From assembly GCA_026168455.1 (NCBI GenBank), contig CM047429.1, positions 2,477,720 through 2,541,719 on the forward strand: a stretch of 64,000 nucleotides of DNA, written 5' to 3'. The position numbers and the translations under genes were made by a program. Under the pieces are notes generated by a model that did not search any database, was not told the origin of the DNA, and saw nothing but the letters and a program-made list of their open reading frames with translations. Positions 33,561-44,540 of the stretch are shown here, one piece after another; the stretch's first letter is position 1; every line of letters begins with the position of its first letter. This DNA comes from Theocolax elegans (Eukaryota; Arthropoda; Insecta; Hymenoptera; Cerocephalidae).

Positions 33561-34753
33561 AACGAAGTATCGAAAAGATGTAATAGTACTGAGATTACAC
33601 CTTGCAAGGATTCCTTGATAAAACTAACAAGGAGGGGTTCCACCTTCCGGGAAACAGATTTCGTTGCAACTTTGAGAGGTGTTTTCTGGTACCCAAATAT
33701 GAAAGAATTCATATGATATTCAATTGAAAATATGTGTAAGCTTAATTGCCAATAATTCGGAAAGAAATAGACGTAGTTGCTCAAACTCAAATTCATTAAA
33801 TAGTTAAGATCAAGTAGACATACTTTAAAATAAAGATAAACGAAGTCATTAACAGAAGCGTTGTCGAAATTTTGCTCAGCTATGCGTTTAGGGATATCTT
33901 CCTTATCCAAATCTATTGGTAGGCCGTGAATAATCAACCTGGGATTCAATCTAACGTCGGGCTTCACCTCAAGGTCTGCTTTTCCGAGTGCTGGAATATT
34001 TTCAATGATATTAGAATTTATATTATCACCCTCGAAGGCGACAGAGTTATTAGAACAATTATAAACACGCTTGATGCTTAGTTTAAATTTAACCGGGTCA
34101 ATACACTTTTGAAGAGCTTCTTTAGTTAAAGTAGAGCTACTATATACTTCCTTAGTATGTTCACATGGACCAATAATAACTCTATTGACAGATGTTGACG
34201 ACCTCCGATTGACACCATTCACGAAAGATTTTCTCGATAGTCCATTAAATAAAGCATTCGAAGCACTATAAACAGAAGCAACATCAGCATAAATAGCTGA
34301 AGATATCGAGTCTGAGTTGTTACTCGTTAGTACAGCCCGAGACAGATTTTCAATTTTGTAACATGATTCAATAAACGCTTCTTTAGACTCTAATATTACA
34401 TTTGTACATTCGGCAATAGGCTTTACATTCGCAGTCTGAGACAAAGCAACAGCATGTTGAGTCGTATACGCTGTAGATAAAAGATTAATTGCATCACAGA
34501 ATTCGTTTACTGACGATCGAAGTGAATTACTTCGCTCCTTGTTCTTTTCATTGGAAAGCCAGTGAAGGAGGATCTCGCAATCCTTACTTAAGCTACGTAC
34601 AATATTTTGAATCTCCAAGGCAGTCAAAAATACAGCTGGTGACGAAATAGAAGTGTCAACATCAGTTTCCTCCTTATCAGACAATCTACGACGTTTATTG
34701 GTTACAGCTTGCGATTGATTCCCAGAGGTGTCACTACTTGTCGGCGACAACAT
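33482..34753 (-). CDS. Fused ORF1-RT frame of the LINE (423 codons)
   Basis: A single open frame starts at the ATG at 34751-34753 (MLSPTSSDTSGNQSQ), with a basic KRRR stretch near residue 21. The first 300 or so residues resemble a Jockey-type ORF1 N-terminal region (S/T/N-rich, helical) and reach RLIIHGLPIDLDKEDIPKRI, a typical start of the ORF1 RNA-binding region. The last 75 residues are RT: KVEPLLVSFIKESLQGVI and LFDTSLQSGVFP. An internal deletion has therefore joined ORF1 to ORF2 in frame through an AT-rich linker. The frame ends at 33482 within RT (SLLKVAQPA continues in another frame). Whether it is expressed is unknown. Confidence 0.6.
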   Translation of the reverse strand: MLSPTSSDTSGNQSQAVTNKRRRLSDKEETDVDTSISSPAVFLTALEIQNIVRSLSKDCEILLHWLSNEKNKERSNSLRSSVNEFCDAINLLSTAYTTQHAVALSQTANVKPIAECTNVILESKEAFIESCYKIENLSRAVLTSNNSDSISSAIYADVASVYSASNALFNGLSRKSFVNGVNRRSSTSVNRVIIGPCEHTKEVYSSSTLTKEALQKCIDPVKFKLSIKRVYNCSNNSVAFEGDNINSNIIENIPALGKADLEVKPDVRLNPRLIIHGLPIDLDKEDIPKRIAEQNFDNASVNDFVYLYFKVCLLDLNYLMNLSLSNYVYFFPNYWQLSLHIFSIEYHMNSFIFGYQKTPLKVATKSVSRKVEPLLVSFIKESLQGVISVLLHLFDTSLQSGVFPISGEQHLLGLYSRLRNQLQ

Positions 34754-34992
34754 GATAGATTTCCATTATATATCAAACACGTGGGATTTTTCGATTCCTA
34801 ACCTCCAAAACGCCAACATGGAAAACTTGGCTATCCCGGTCGCACGACTTCTACAAAAGGTGAAAAAGACACTCACCGTGGCGCCCCGTAAAAAACGCAT
34901 GTAAAATTGATCCGAATGCACCGCTCCAGGGCAAAAACAATGTAGTCAGCTTGTATCTATGAGGAGTGACAAGGCAGGCGACCATCCGTCGA

Positions 34993-35026
<34 letters not shown>
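34993..35026. repeat. (AG)n microsatellite
   Basis: About 17 AG units between the LINE 5' end and dispersed repeat copy b. Confidence 0.9.
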
Positions 35027-35027
<1 letters not shown>

Positions 35028-35044
35028 CAGATCTGCTGGTCGTT

Positions 35045-35590
35045 ATATTAACGATTCCAGCACTTAATAGAAGTAAGTACCATTTTACGCAATCGTGTTT
35101 TTACTCGCTAAATAATTATTAATTAAGTTACTACGCTTAACCAGTCCCGTTGACTGTGTATAATTAGAACACGATATTTCCTCCCGTCTCTCTACAAGTC
35201 AGCCGTTTACTGGCTTGTAGCTTACTGCATAGACCTCGACGACAACTAGACACATATTTTTGTCCATTAGTGATTTTGATATTTATTTCAATTAATTCAT
35301 ACGGTTACTACAAATTTAATCCGATGTTCGTGTAATTGAATTTACATCCACGTACAACTCTACGACAAGTGCTCGACGCAATATCCTTATTTCGTGGTCG
35401 ATTTCAAATTTGAATTTTGACCTGGTTATTATCTCCAACCGTACCTCAATGTTACACCTGCGCTTAACAGATTAGTAGAGCGAATGGGCAACCGCCGCCG
35501 TAACACGGGAAAAATACGTTTGCTTAAATATGGAAAGCTCGACCGAAGCGCTGAGCTGCCGCTATAATGGAATAAATGCATATGCGGCAA
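35045..35590 (+). repeat. Dispersed repeat family R, copy b
   Basis: It matches copies a and c in order: CGATTCCAGCAC, CCAGTCCCGTTGACTGTGT, CTCTCTACAAGTCAGCCG, ATCCGATGTTCGTGTAATT, CGACGCAATATCC, GGGCAACCGCCGCCG. It ends around AATAAATGCATATGCGG. Confidence 0.7.
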
Positions 35591-36478
35591 CCAAACTCTT
35601 ATAAATTATGAAATATTTTGAGATTTATTAAAAGAATTTAATTTACTTACGTATTTAATTCTAGATCCAAACGAAATCGATGATTAAACGCTTTTATTAA
35701 TAGCGACGTTCTATGAAAATGTTTTCCAGTCTGAAAAATTGAGAGAATAAATGGTTATTATCTAAAATTTATTATAAAGACAAATTATTATAAACGCTTT
35801 TTAAATATGTGGATGTCAAATGTAACTAATATATAATCATTAAAATCGTTAGATAAAATATTTATTTAATTCAGAAATTAACAAACCCTATAAGGGTACT
35901 AAAAGTTATTAATTTGAAAATAACCAATAATAATTACTACATATTTAATATATTATTTAAGCAAGGAATAAAAAAGCATTCTATGATAAATAAAGAAATA
36001 AATGAAACTTTTGAACAAATTGCAATAATTTAAGTCAATTGTATATAAAAGTAATCTCATTTAATAATAACGTACGAGTCTATTTCATTTTATATATTAA
36101 ACTAATCAAAAATTTTGATACAGCTTTACTATCCGTCTACGGGAAGCAGAGAAAATTTATGTAATATCTCCAGTTTGAAGCATATTATAAATGGGAAATT
36201 CTCCATTTTTATATGCAACAGGAAAATATTAGGTCGAAATACTTCGTTCTCTTATCTACGATAAAATATACGTTTATATAAAATATCACACGTTACTTCA
36301 TTAGGAAGTTAATAATATATAATTGGTAAAAGTATTTGTTACCCTATAAATAAGTAATATATGTTAAATATTAAATTATGTTATGTAATAAGGGGTGCAA
36401 AATGCAATTTGGCGCCCTCGACAAATATTTTAAACGCATTTCTGCTAACTGTGAAATACAATAACATTAGTTAGTTAC
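35591..36478. other. No gene recognised
   Basis: AT-rich DNA without a supported frame, RNA or repeat boundary. Confidence 0.5.
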
Positions 36479-36995
36479 ACGGCTGAAATATGGTTTTCGA
36501 TAGAGTATCCGTAAAGTACGACTTTACGTACTGTTTTGCGGACGTAAAGTGCGACTTTACGAACACGTGTACAGTCTTTACGGACACGTGTACAAAAAAA
36601 ATATTGTATTGAAATTGCTAAGAACTTTACGGATACTCTCTCGAAATAGTAGTTTTCGTGCCAAAGCCGTAAAGTAGAGTGCTTCGCAGGTCCTTGGACG
36701 CTACTTTCCACACTCGGCTGAAAAAGTTTACGGCCGAGGCGCGAACATTACTTTTCGAGAGAGTATCCGTAAAGTTCTTAGCAATTTCAATACAATATTT
36801 TTTTGTACACGTGTTCGTAAAATCGCACTTTACGTCCGCAAAACAGTACGTAAAGTCGTACTTTACGGATACTCTATCGAAAAGTAATTTTCGCGCCTCG
36901 GCCGTAAACTTTTTCAGCCTCTTTCAGAAAAAGTTCTACCTTACGGCCTTGGCACGAAAACTACTATTTCGACGAGTATGAAGATTGTCGCCGAG
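36479..36995. mobile_element. Small foldback element
   Basis: Arm 36494-36660 (TTTTCGATAGAGTATCCG... GTACGACTTTACG...) returns inverted at 36735-36884. A second inner inverted pair begins GGCTGAAAAAGTTTACGG (36717) and ends with its inverse near 36919. The arms repeat the word CTTTACG/CGTAAAG at least ten times. Two 78-100-codon frames are opposite-strand readings of the same arm and are not genes. Confidence 0.7.
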
Positions 36996-37413
36996 CGAAG
37001 CAAACTTCGGAAAGTACTATTATAATATACATTATTTCGCTATTATTTCTTTATAGTATGACATTTGAATTTTAGATTCGTATATATATTATTGTTGTGT
37101 ATATATTATTCGTGTATATACTATATTTATATAAAAGTCATATTTTTTACGTCATATGCAACGTTTTGTTGGCACAATGCACCAACTTTTTAATCGAGTT
37201 TTAAACCGAGTTTTAATCTGACAATAATCTTCGTACAAAATGTGTACAACCAATTTCCTGTTTAAATACAAATCAGTGTCGAACAGGAACGAAACGTAAA
37301 CACAGGTGACAAATTATAATTAAAACTATTACGTTTAGTTTCTCAGAATAGAGAAATATATATTGTATCCGCATGGTTTGAATACGGGTAGAGTTGTAAG
37401 TATAAGTAGATAA

Positions 37414-37478
37414 GGCCGTAGCGTAGAGATTAGCGTATCTGATTATAAACTTGACAAGCGTCGGTCCGATTACCAGTC
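37414..37478 (+). other. tRNA-like SINE head
   Basis: GGCCGTAGCGTAGAGATTAGCGTATCT resembles an A box with D-arm sequence and GTCGGTCCGATTACC resembles a B box, 40 bases apart. The acceptor ends do not pair. It is probably a SINE or tRNA pseudogene. Confidence 0.35.
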
Positions 37479-37639
37479 TTGAAATATCAATAATTTATTA
37501 TTAATCGCTAAATGTAAAAATCATGTAGAACAAAAATATTTGATTATTCATAAAAGCGATCTCTCTAGAAGCAATCTAAAATATAACGCCAAATCATTGT
37601 TTTGATAGTTTGACACACTCCTCATATTCTCTAATTAGA

Positions 37640-39130
37640 GATACTACTTTATCTGGTGGGCATGCCGTTATTTCCTAGGGAAAATATACTGCCGCCACCA
37701 TGATTATCCTCTCTGTACCTCCCACTAATTTGTAGGTGAGACGCACTATACACCAGTACCGATTGGCGGAAACGTGCTTCTGGTTTACCAGGAGTTAGGT
37801 GCGGGTGAGTGGCTCGGCCCCCGATTCCGAGATTTCGTTTTTTACCTTTTGCATCAGTGGAGGAAGAGGATTGCCACTAGTGCGCCTCGAAATCGTGTTG
37901 TTTCGTCGAGCCTGCGTCGGCGATCAACTGTTTAACATGCTATATTTCTTGGTTTACTAACACGCTTAGTTTTTCAAAAATATGCCGTTAACGATTATTC
38001 TATTCATCTGGGCGACTTCGTTAAGGGAGACTCTACCTAGGGATGAAGGGACGGCCGCTAAATTAAAGTAGATACCCTTCGGGGTGTACTACGTGTAGCG
38101 TTAAAATGCCGAGGCGGGCCTTTCGAGGTCCGTCTTGGGACACATCCGGACCGAAGTAGTTTCTTATCCAGACGATAAAAGTTGCTGGGATGTCTCACAG
38201 AAGGGTATCCCTTTCATCAAAAGATCCCTGTGTATAAAGTCAGTAAGTCGAGTTGTGGTATACTTCCGAACTGAAGACTTTGCATAGGGTGAGATGTCAA
38301 AAACACCATACTTGCGTATCTAAACTTATGTTTATACGCTCTCGTCCAAGAGGACTTTCGAACGGTATTCCCTTGGATAGTTTGTGAAAGGAATGTCGAA
38401 TGCCTTATCCTTCAGAAAATGTTCGAACGTTAGGCCACCTACCGCAAAACCGTAACGGGGAGTAATAGGAAGATGTGTTTCGGCATGTCGACCAATATGA
38501 CTTTACTATGGTACGCAGGGACTGGGTACGAGCCCCACGTTGGCGTAACTCTGTGTCAAAGTGAAACTCCAGCGTGTCCCAGTTGGGTTGGACTCGGCGG
38601 GGTATGTGGTTGCAAGCTGGCTTGACGGGTAAAGCGAAATTGACCCGGATGCCGCTTATGTTAGAGCTACACACCGCCGCCTTCACACCGAGGATTACGA
38701 CTCTAGGCTTGCCGTCGCAAGGCGGTGGGCTGTCGTAAGGAGTTTCGGTATACTGTTTTAAACTTTAGACTGCCGGACTGGCTCATATATGAGCCACCTG
38801 TGACCTTGACAACTACTCTAGACATATGAGGTGTTTTTATGTGTAAATTTTGCACGTCAAAAATATCAATTTATAAGGCAAAAATGCCGGCAGTCTAAAG
38901 GTTATGTGGCCTCAGATCGCGGTTAACCGATCCCAAAGGCGACTCTTGACGACTTTCGTAACTCGATAAGTTATCGAAATGCCGGATCGAATTCGAAGCG
39001 CTTGGAACTATTTAGAACAAAGCTACTTGGATCCCGAGGGGTTGCCGAAGTCGAATGACGGAGGAACTAGGGCAACTAAATACTGTCAGCTAGACGGTGC
39101 AATATTGCCCTATGGAAAGGCTCTAATACA
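37640..39130. other. GC-rich, non-coding tract of unknown identity
   Basis: About 1.5 kb of balanced base composition in an AT-rich neighbourhood, with many short dyads and frequent CCGAAGT, GGATCGG and TACTTCCG-like words. Stops occur in all frames except one 93-codon minus frame (38405-38686) with no family resemblance. It looks like an eroded structured leader, for example a retroelement 5' UTR. I could not match it to rRNA or to an element I know. A TTAA-type MITE sits inside. Confidence 0.4.
38763..38900. mobile_element. piggyBac-like MITE (138 bp)
   Basis: TIRs are CTTTAGACTGCCGG (38763-38776) and CCGGCAGTCTAAAG (38887-38900). The flanks TTAAA on the left and GGTTAT on the right fit decayed TTAA plus CC(C) starts. 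The perfect 16-bp dyad GGCTCATATATGAGCC lies at 38781-38796. Short length, TIRs and TTAA context fit a non-autonomous piggyBac-type element. Confidence 0.5.
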
Positions 39131-39427
39131 GTCATAGAATACATGTACACCAGTATCTTGAACAGTTTTTTGGCACCAACTCTGCTTGCAAATCTTTAAA
39201 GACAATGCATGTTCTTGCGAAGTCGGTACTTCCACTTATCATGGTACTTAAATTATTCAAGCCAGTAATTCGTCCTTTATATAGCCAGTACTCTTGAATT
39301 AGGTATATGCCTGTACGCACCTCTGCCATGCGTCTGGCTAAAACTGCCGAGCGCTTTTGCTGTGATGCAGATTACTTTTTGTGATTGTACCAACCTGTTG
39401 TTGAGATTAACTACACGTGTCTACTGA

Positions 39428-40510
39428 TTAGGCATCACATGTGGTCTCGCTCTCTTCAGTAGCCTCGCTTTTTACCTTTACCGCAGGACGCGGATCAGCT
39501 TCCATGGTTTCGGCTTCCTTGTTGATTGAGTCCTCCTCTGCCTTTTCTATAAATAGAACGAAATGTGCTCTACTAGCACCGCAGAAAGATCTGAATTCCA
39601 GAGCCTTTAGTGTCTCAATCTTAGACCTCTCAAACAGTACTCTGATCGCCATCTGTTCCCTTTTCTTACCTTCGACGCCTATCGACACCTGCTTGATTTG
39701 GGCAACCGTCCATGTATTTTTAATGTGGGATTCTACCTATTGAGCCTCTTCACTACTATCTCAGGAGGATGAGTCCTGGGGGCGTTGATCAGAGCTCTGA
39801 CAAGCTTATGATGGTCATTCATCTCAATTGTTTTTAGTTATGTACCAGTCATCTGCAGTGGAAAATTCGAGCTCCCCTCAAAAATCAATTATTCAAGAAA
39901 CTTGGAAAATAGCCTTCGGCGTTGTCGATCTCGCTCTCTAGGGATTCCACCACTTTGTTACTGTCTTCCTCACTGAGATGCTCCTCTGAGTATAAAACAG
40001 AAATGATTTAAATCAGTGACAAGCGCGCTGCTCTAATTTTTTGGAGCGTCTCCAATGAGCCTCTTTTTCATCTCTCTGTGAGTAGAGCTATCCGAGTGCT
40101 GTCTTTTGAACGCATCCGATATCTCAATCCCAGTCAGAGCAGGGACTATTTGTCGCTTCTTACTTAGCGCCGCCTCAGAGAGACGTTTCCTATTTTTATA
40201 CCGGATTTTGGCAGTCTTGCCAGTCGTTGGACCAACTCCCAGCTCCTTTCCTTATTCATCTAGAGATAGGTCGGTATTTGACGCTGGGGTACCGCCCGCA
40301 GCTGCCCGGTTTACCTCTAAAGATATTGTTCCGGTATTGGCCGTCATTATTGAAACGATCGTCGCCAAATCCTGTAGTGTACATTTGGGCTTCGAGAGTC
40401 CCTCGTTCTCTAGCGCTTTGACGACTTTTTTTTCCTTTCCATGCTGAATAGATACGGGTATAGTAGTATGAAGTGCAAGGTATCACCATTTTCCTTCGCG
40501 CTTCCAAACA
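39428..40510 (-). pseudogene. Unidentified protein-coding relic
   Basis: The minus strand has three coding-like blocks in shifting frames. First (40447-40030): KKVVKALENEGLSKPKCTL, LQDLATIVSIMTANTGTI, LGVGPTTGKTAKIRYKNRKR, EIEISDAFKRQHSDSS. Second (about 39830-39740): MNDHHKLVRALINAPRTHPP. Third (39688-39428): VEGKKREQMAIRVLFERSK and FCGASRAHFVLFIEK, with an acidic tail. Composition is lysine/glutamate/arginine-rich and soluble, and the opposite strand gives only poor frames. It may be ORF1 of an unknown retroelement or a host-derived pseudogene. No catalytic motif is visible and I do not recognise the family. Confidence 0.45.
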
Positions 40511-40639
40511 GCAGGCATCTGTCAGTCATTTAGAATGTAACTTTATACCAATTTTCAATGTAAGAAATGAATGATTCATAGACCGAATAGAAAACATATG
40601 CACAACAATTGCAATGAAATTATATTAGTGAAAAAGCTC

Positions 40640-41056
40640 TTTTAAGCATATCTTCAAGTAACTTTGTTATCGAGCAGAATCTAAAGCCTTTAGATGAAGT
40701 TTATTTAGGTCCATGTTGAGTAGAAATTGAAAAAATTAAGTCAATAGACTTGGTAAAAATGTTCATGAAATTTTTCAATTTTATACAATCGCATTAATGG
40801 ATATGCGAAAACTATTATTTAAAGCACAATAGTTCTCTTTAAAAATTAATATTTGTTGAAAAAGGAGAAAAAGATTTTTCTGATTTACGTAATTTTCAAC
40901 GTTACTTTCCATTCGCTAATGCCAATTCATTGACCAATGGATATGATGAAATTGAAAAATATTTAAATTAGATGCAGAATTTTTTTCGAAAATTGTTTTC
41001 AACAAAATATATAGTAATGAAACGGATTTATATTTACCATCTTTAACTTCATTAGT
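40640..41056 (+). pseudogene. hAT-type transposase relic, upstream part
   Basis: The plus strand reads through stops: NFVIEQNLKPLDEVYLGP, NFQRYFPFANANSL, FFSKIVFNKIYSNETDLY and LPSLTSL. Here it meets the Penelope-like insertion. The reading frame resumes exactly after the second target duplication at 52962. The pattern fits the C-terminal half of a hAT or hAT-derived domesticated protein. Confidence 0.5.
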
Positions 41057-41065
41057 AAATTAATT

Positions 41066-41310
41066 AATATTTTTATCGGTCTTACAGTCAATTATATAGG
41101 CAGTCAGATTGCCCCTACTTATAATCACCACCGAAGAATCTATAAAAATAATAAAAATAAAAAATAAAAAATAAAAACACTAACTAAAAATATTATAAGT
41201 AGGGGCAATCTGACTGCCCATATAATTGACTGTAAGACCGATAAAAATTTTAATTAATTTAGTTATACTACAGTCGACATAAGTAATATTTTATTAATTT
41301 AATAACGGTC
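41066..41310. repeat. PLE terminal repeats, inverted then direct
   Basis: The 41066-41160 stretch is the reverse complement of part of 52800-52910 (GGTGGTGATTATAAGTAGGG...). The 41188-41310 stretch repeats 52851-52947 in direct orientation (ATAAGTAGGGGCAATCTGAC... CGACATAAGTAATATTTTATTA). Between them is an AT-rich loop. Confidence 0.85.
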
Positions 41311-41324
41311 TATTAAGGTTTAAT

Positions 41325-41462
41325 ATGTTTTATTTTAGACATATCGAATTAAAATATGGGAGGATAGTGAAAGATTATTATTCTAAATGGTTTAAAAGGG
41401 TGGTTAGAATTATAAATTTAAGTGAACAATTAACTTTTCTTATGGAATGTAAAAAATCGAGT
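41325..41462 (+). pseudogene. PLE polyprotein N-terminal part, severed
   Basis: The frame begins MFYFRHIELKYGRIVKDYY and proceeds to LTFLMECKKSSHG. At 41461 the foldback arm starts. The rest of the protein resumes at about 50303 (HIDDKFRDVGFYRDYRKR). The start codon is inferred from this being the first ATG after the terminal repeat. Confidence 0.6.
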
Positions 41463-41555
41463 CATGGACATTTCTCCCAGAGGACAAATCTCCCACCAAT
41501 CACAAGCGAGGATTTTAAAAAATTCCCACCAATCAGAAAGCGTTTGAAATAAACA

Positions 41556-41920
41556 ATTGAACATCTCTGATGCTTTTAGTAATATCTTAAGTATTTACTT
41601 TAGTCAACACTTAAGAAGTTACTTAAGAATTAACCAAATTTTTTATATTTTGTATTTGGACTTGCTGCTCAAGTTCTTCTTAATTTGAATCTTAAGTAAT
41701 TACTTGGAAATTTTTACGTTTTTAGTTTAGGCATTCCACTCGAACTTAAGTAAATACTTAAGTAAATGCATAAGTAAATACTTAAGTCAATACTTAAGTC
41801 AATACTTAAGTCAATACTTAAGACAATACTTAAGTCAATACTTAAGTCAATACTTAAGTCAATACTTAAGTAAATACTTAAGTAAATACTTAAGATAGTA
41901 CTTAAGTAAATACTTAAGTA
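41556..41920. repeat. CTTAAG minisatellite, left
   Basis: Units of about 12 bp, AATACTTAAGTC/A, each centred on CTTAAG, preceded by looser copies from 41556. Variants GTAAA and GTCAA alternate in blocks. Confidence 0.85.
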
Positions 41921-44540
41921 AACTTATAATTGAAATTCTACAAGGAAAAGAAAGCATTCTGATCAGAAATGTTGCACATGAGGAATGACTAAGTAGCGAG
42001 GGCATGTTTAGGCTTCCCATTACTTGATAGACAACGGCGCGCATTTCGGGTCCAAGTTAGACTTCCTTATTCGCCCATGACAAACTTCTAACGAAGAAGC
42101 AGACGAATAAATAATACTACAATTTTTGTATTATATTAATTTTAATTAGTTCACCTATCCTAGTTATAACCTACAAATTAGATGTTCTTAACCTCAAACC
42201 ATTATACTATTAAAATGACGTCGATAATCTCAACATTTCAAAATTAATAAAACACCTTATTTTTAATATTTAACACATATACGTCCAACACCAAATCATT
42301 AAAATGATAAAAATACCCGCAACATCTGAAAAATAATAGAAACATACATGTTGTAACGTTTAAAATATTAATAAAAAACTGGTTAAAATCTTTAAAATAA
42401 ATAAATAAATACTCTTGACCTCAAATCTTTAAAATCATTGTTATATCGTAAAAAATATTACTGAATTAACAGAAACATTTTAGGTACAACCAATAAAATA
42501 GATACGTCTAACCTCAAATCTTTGAAATTACTAAACAACCTCAAAAAATATCAACATTTCAAATTAGTAGAAACACTCTTATTATAACCTGTTAAATTAC
42601 TAAAAACGGTCTCATTATAACCTATAAAATATTTACTCATAACCTCATATCTATAAATAATTGAAATAACGTAAAAAATACCAACATTAGAGAATTAACA
42701 GAACTATTTAAGTTTCAACCAATGGTTCTAACCTCAAATCGTTAAAAATACTAAAACACCCTCAAATAATATCAAAATTTGAAAATTATTAGAAACTCTC
42801 TAATTATAACCTATAGAATTATTACACGGTCTGATTATAACCTATAAAATAAATATTCATAACCTCAAATCTATAAAATCATTGAAAAAACGTAAATAAT
42901 ATCAAACGTAAATATTATTTTGATTCAAATTATTAATATATGACTTATTATTAGTTTTCATTGTAAATAACTTATAATTTAAATTGATAATGTTGAATAT
43001 TTTAATAAAAAGTTTCAACTGAAAAACTTTAAAATTGTTGTCACCTCCGTAGAAGTATAAATAGTTGGTTTATTTACCAGCTACCTATAACTGATTCACT
43101 GATTGCTTAATTATGTAGTGGCTTAAACATTCATTGAACGGGATCTAAACCCTAAAAAATAGAGAAATGATTTATTTTTTATTAAGCGAGGAATTCAATT
43201 TACCGAAAAAAACGTTCTGTAACCATGTTGTGTATTCTTTGAAGATATTTTGCGAATTTTTTCACATCTTCCTATTGATAGATCAGCGACATTTTTGGGC
43301 TGCCATGAATCATTGTTTAATTATAGCTATAAATTACCAACAAAAATGCTTATTTACGTATAATTAATTAATAATTTAATATTTCTTAACAATCTTTCTA
43401 TCACTGTATTCTGTTTGTTTTGAACAGTAAAGATGATATTTTTGAGGTTATTTTCGTAACAAGCAATTTGAGGTTATGAATATCAATTTTTTGGTTGTAA
43501 CTGAAATCATTCACTTAATTTTCTAATGTTGATATTTTTTACGTTATTTCAAGTATTTTATACTATTGGGTGAAACTAAAATGATTCTGTTAATTCTCTA
43601 ATGATGTTATTATTTACGTTTTGTCAATGATTTTATAGATTTGAGTTTATGAATACTTACTTTATAGGTTATAATCAGACCTTTTTTAGTAATTTAACAG
43701 GTTATAATAAGAGTGTTTCTACTAATTTGAAATTTTGATATTTTTTGAGGTTGTTTAGTAATTTCAAAGATTTGAGGTTAGACATATCTAATTTATTGGT
43801 TGTACCTAAAATGTTTCTGTTAATTCAGTAATATTTTTTACGATATAACAATGATATAAAGATTTGAGGTCAAGAGTATTTATTTATTTATTTTATAGGT
43901 TTTAACCAGTTTTTATTAATATTTTAAACGTTACAACAAGTATGTTTCTATTAATTTTCAGATGTTGCGGGTATTTTTATCATTTTGATGATTTGGTGTT
44001 GGAAGTATATGTGTTAAATATTAAAAATAAGGTGTTTTATTAATTTTGAAATGTTGAGATTATCGACGTCATTTTAATAGTATAATGGTTTGAGGTTAAG
44101 AACATCTATTTTGTAGGTTATAACTAGGATAGGTGACTTAATTAACTAATTAAAATTATATAATACAAAAAATTGTAGTATTATTTATTCATCTGTTTCG
44201 TCGTTAGAAATTGTCATGGGTGAATAAGGAAGTCTGATTATCTAACTTGGACCCGAAATGCGCGCCGTTGTCTATCAAGTAATGGCTACATAGGGAAGCC
44301 TAAACATGCCCTCGCTACTTAGTCATTCCTCATGTGCAACATTTCTAATCAGAAATCTTTCTTTTGCTTGTAGAATTTCAATTATAAGTTTACTTAGTAT
44401 TTACTTAAGTACTATCTTAAGTATTTACTTAAGCACTATCTTAAGTATTTACTTAATTACTATCTTAAGTAGTTACTTAAGGTATTGACTTAAGTATTGA
44501 CTTAATTATTGACTTATATTGTTACGGGCAAACTTAAGTA
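41921..44540. repeat. Tandem unit 1 (2.62 kb) with inner palindrome
   Basis: Arm 41921 to about 42910, spacer to about 43595, inverted arm to 44397, then CTTAAG minisatellite and a short TGTTACGGGCA at the end. Arms hold degenerate repeats of AACCTCAAATCTTTAAAATCATTG-like words. The spacer holds a 66-codon frame (43167-43367) with no family resemblance. Confidence 0.85.

Larger units (their letters stand above)
31896..34990 (-). mobile_element. Jockey-like non-LTR retrotransposon, internally deleted
   Basis: Minus-strand order: 5' UTR (34754-34990, next to an AG microsatellite), ORF1 (start 34753), then a junction straight into RT (about 33700), a palm with YVDD (33000), thumb and C-terminal region (32700-32500), a decayed end and a (TATTC)n tail. 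The endonuclease half of ORF2 is absent. Many stops occur after 33240. Confidence 0.75.

Noticed and set aside
37640..39130. Ribosomal RNA or mitochondrial insertion
   Set aside because: Balanced composition suggested rRNA, but none of the conserved rRNA segments I know could be found.
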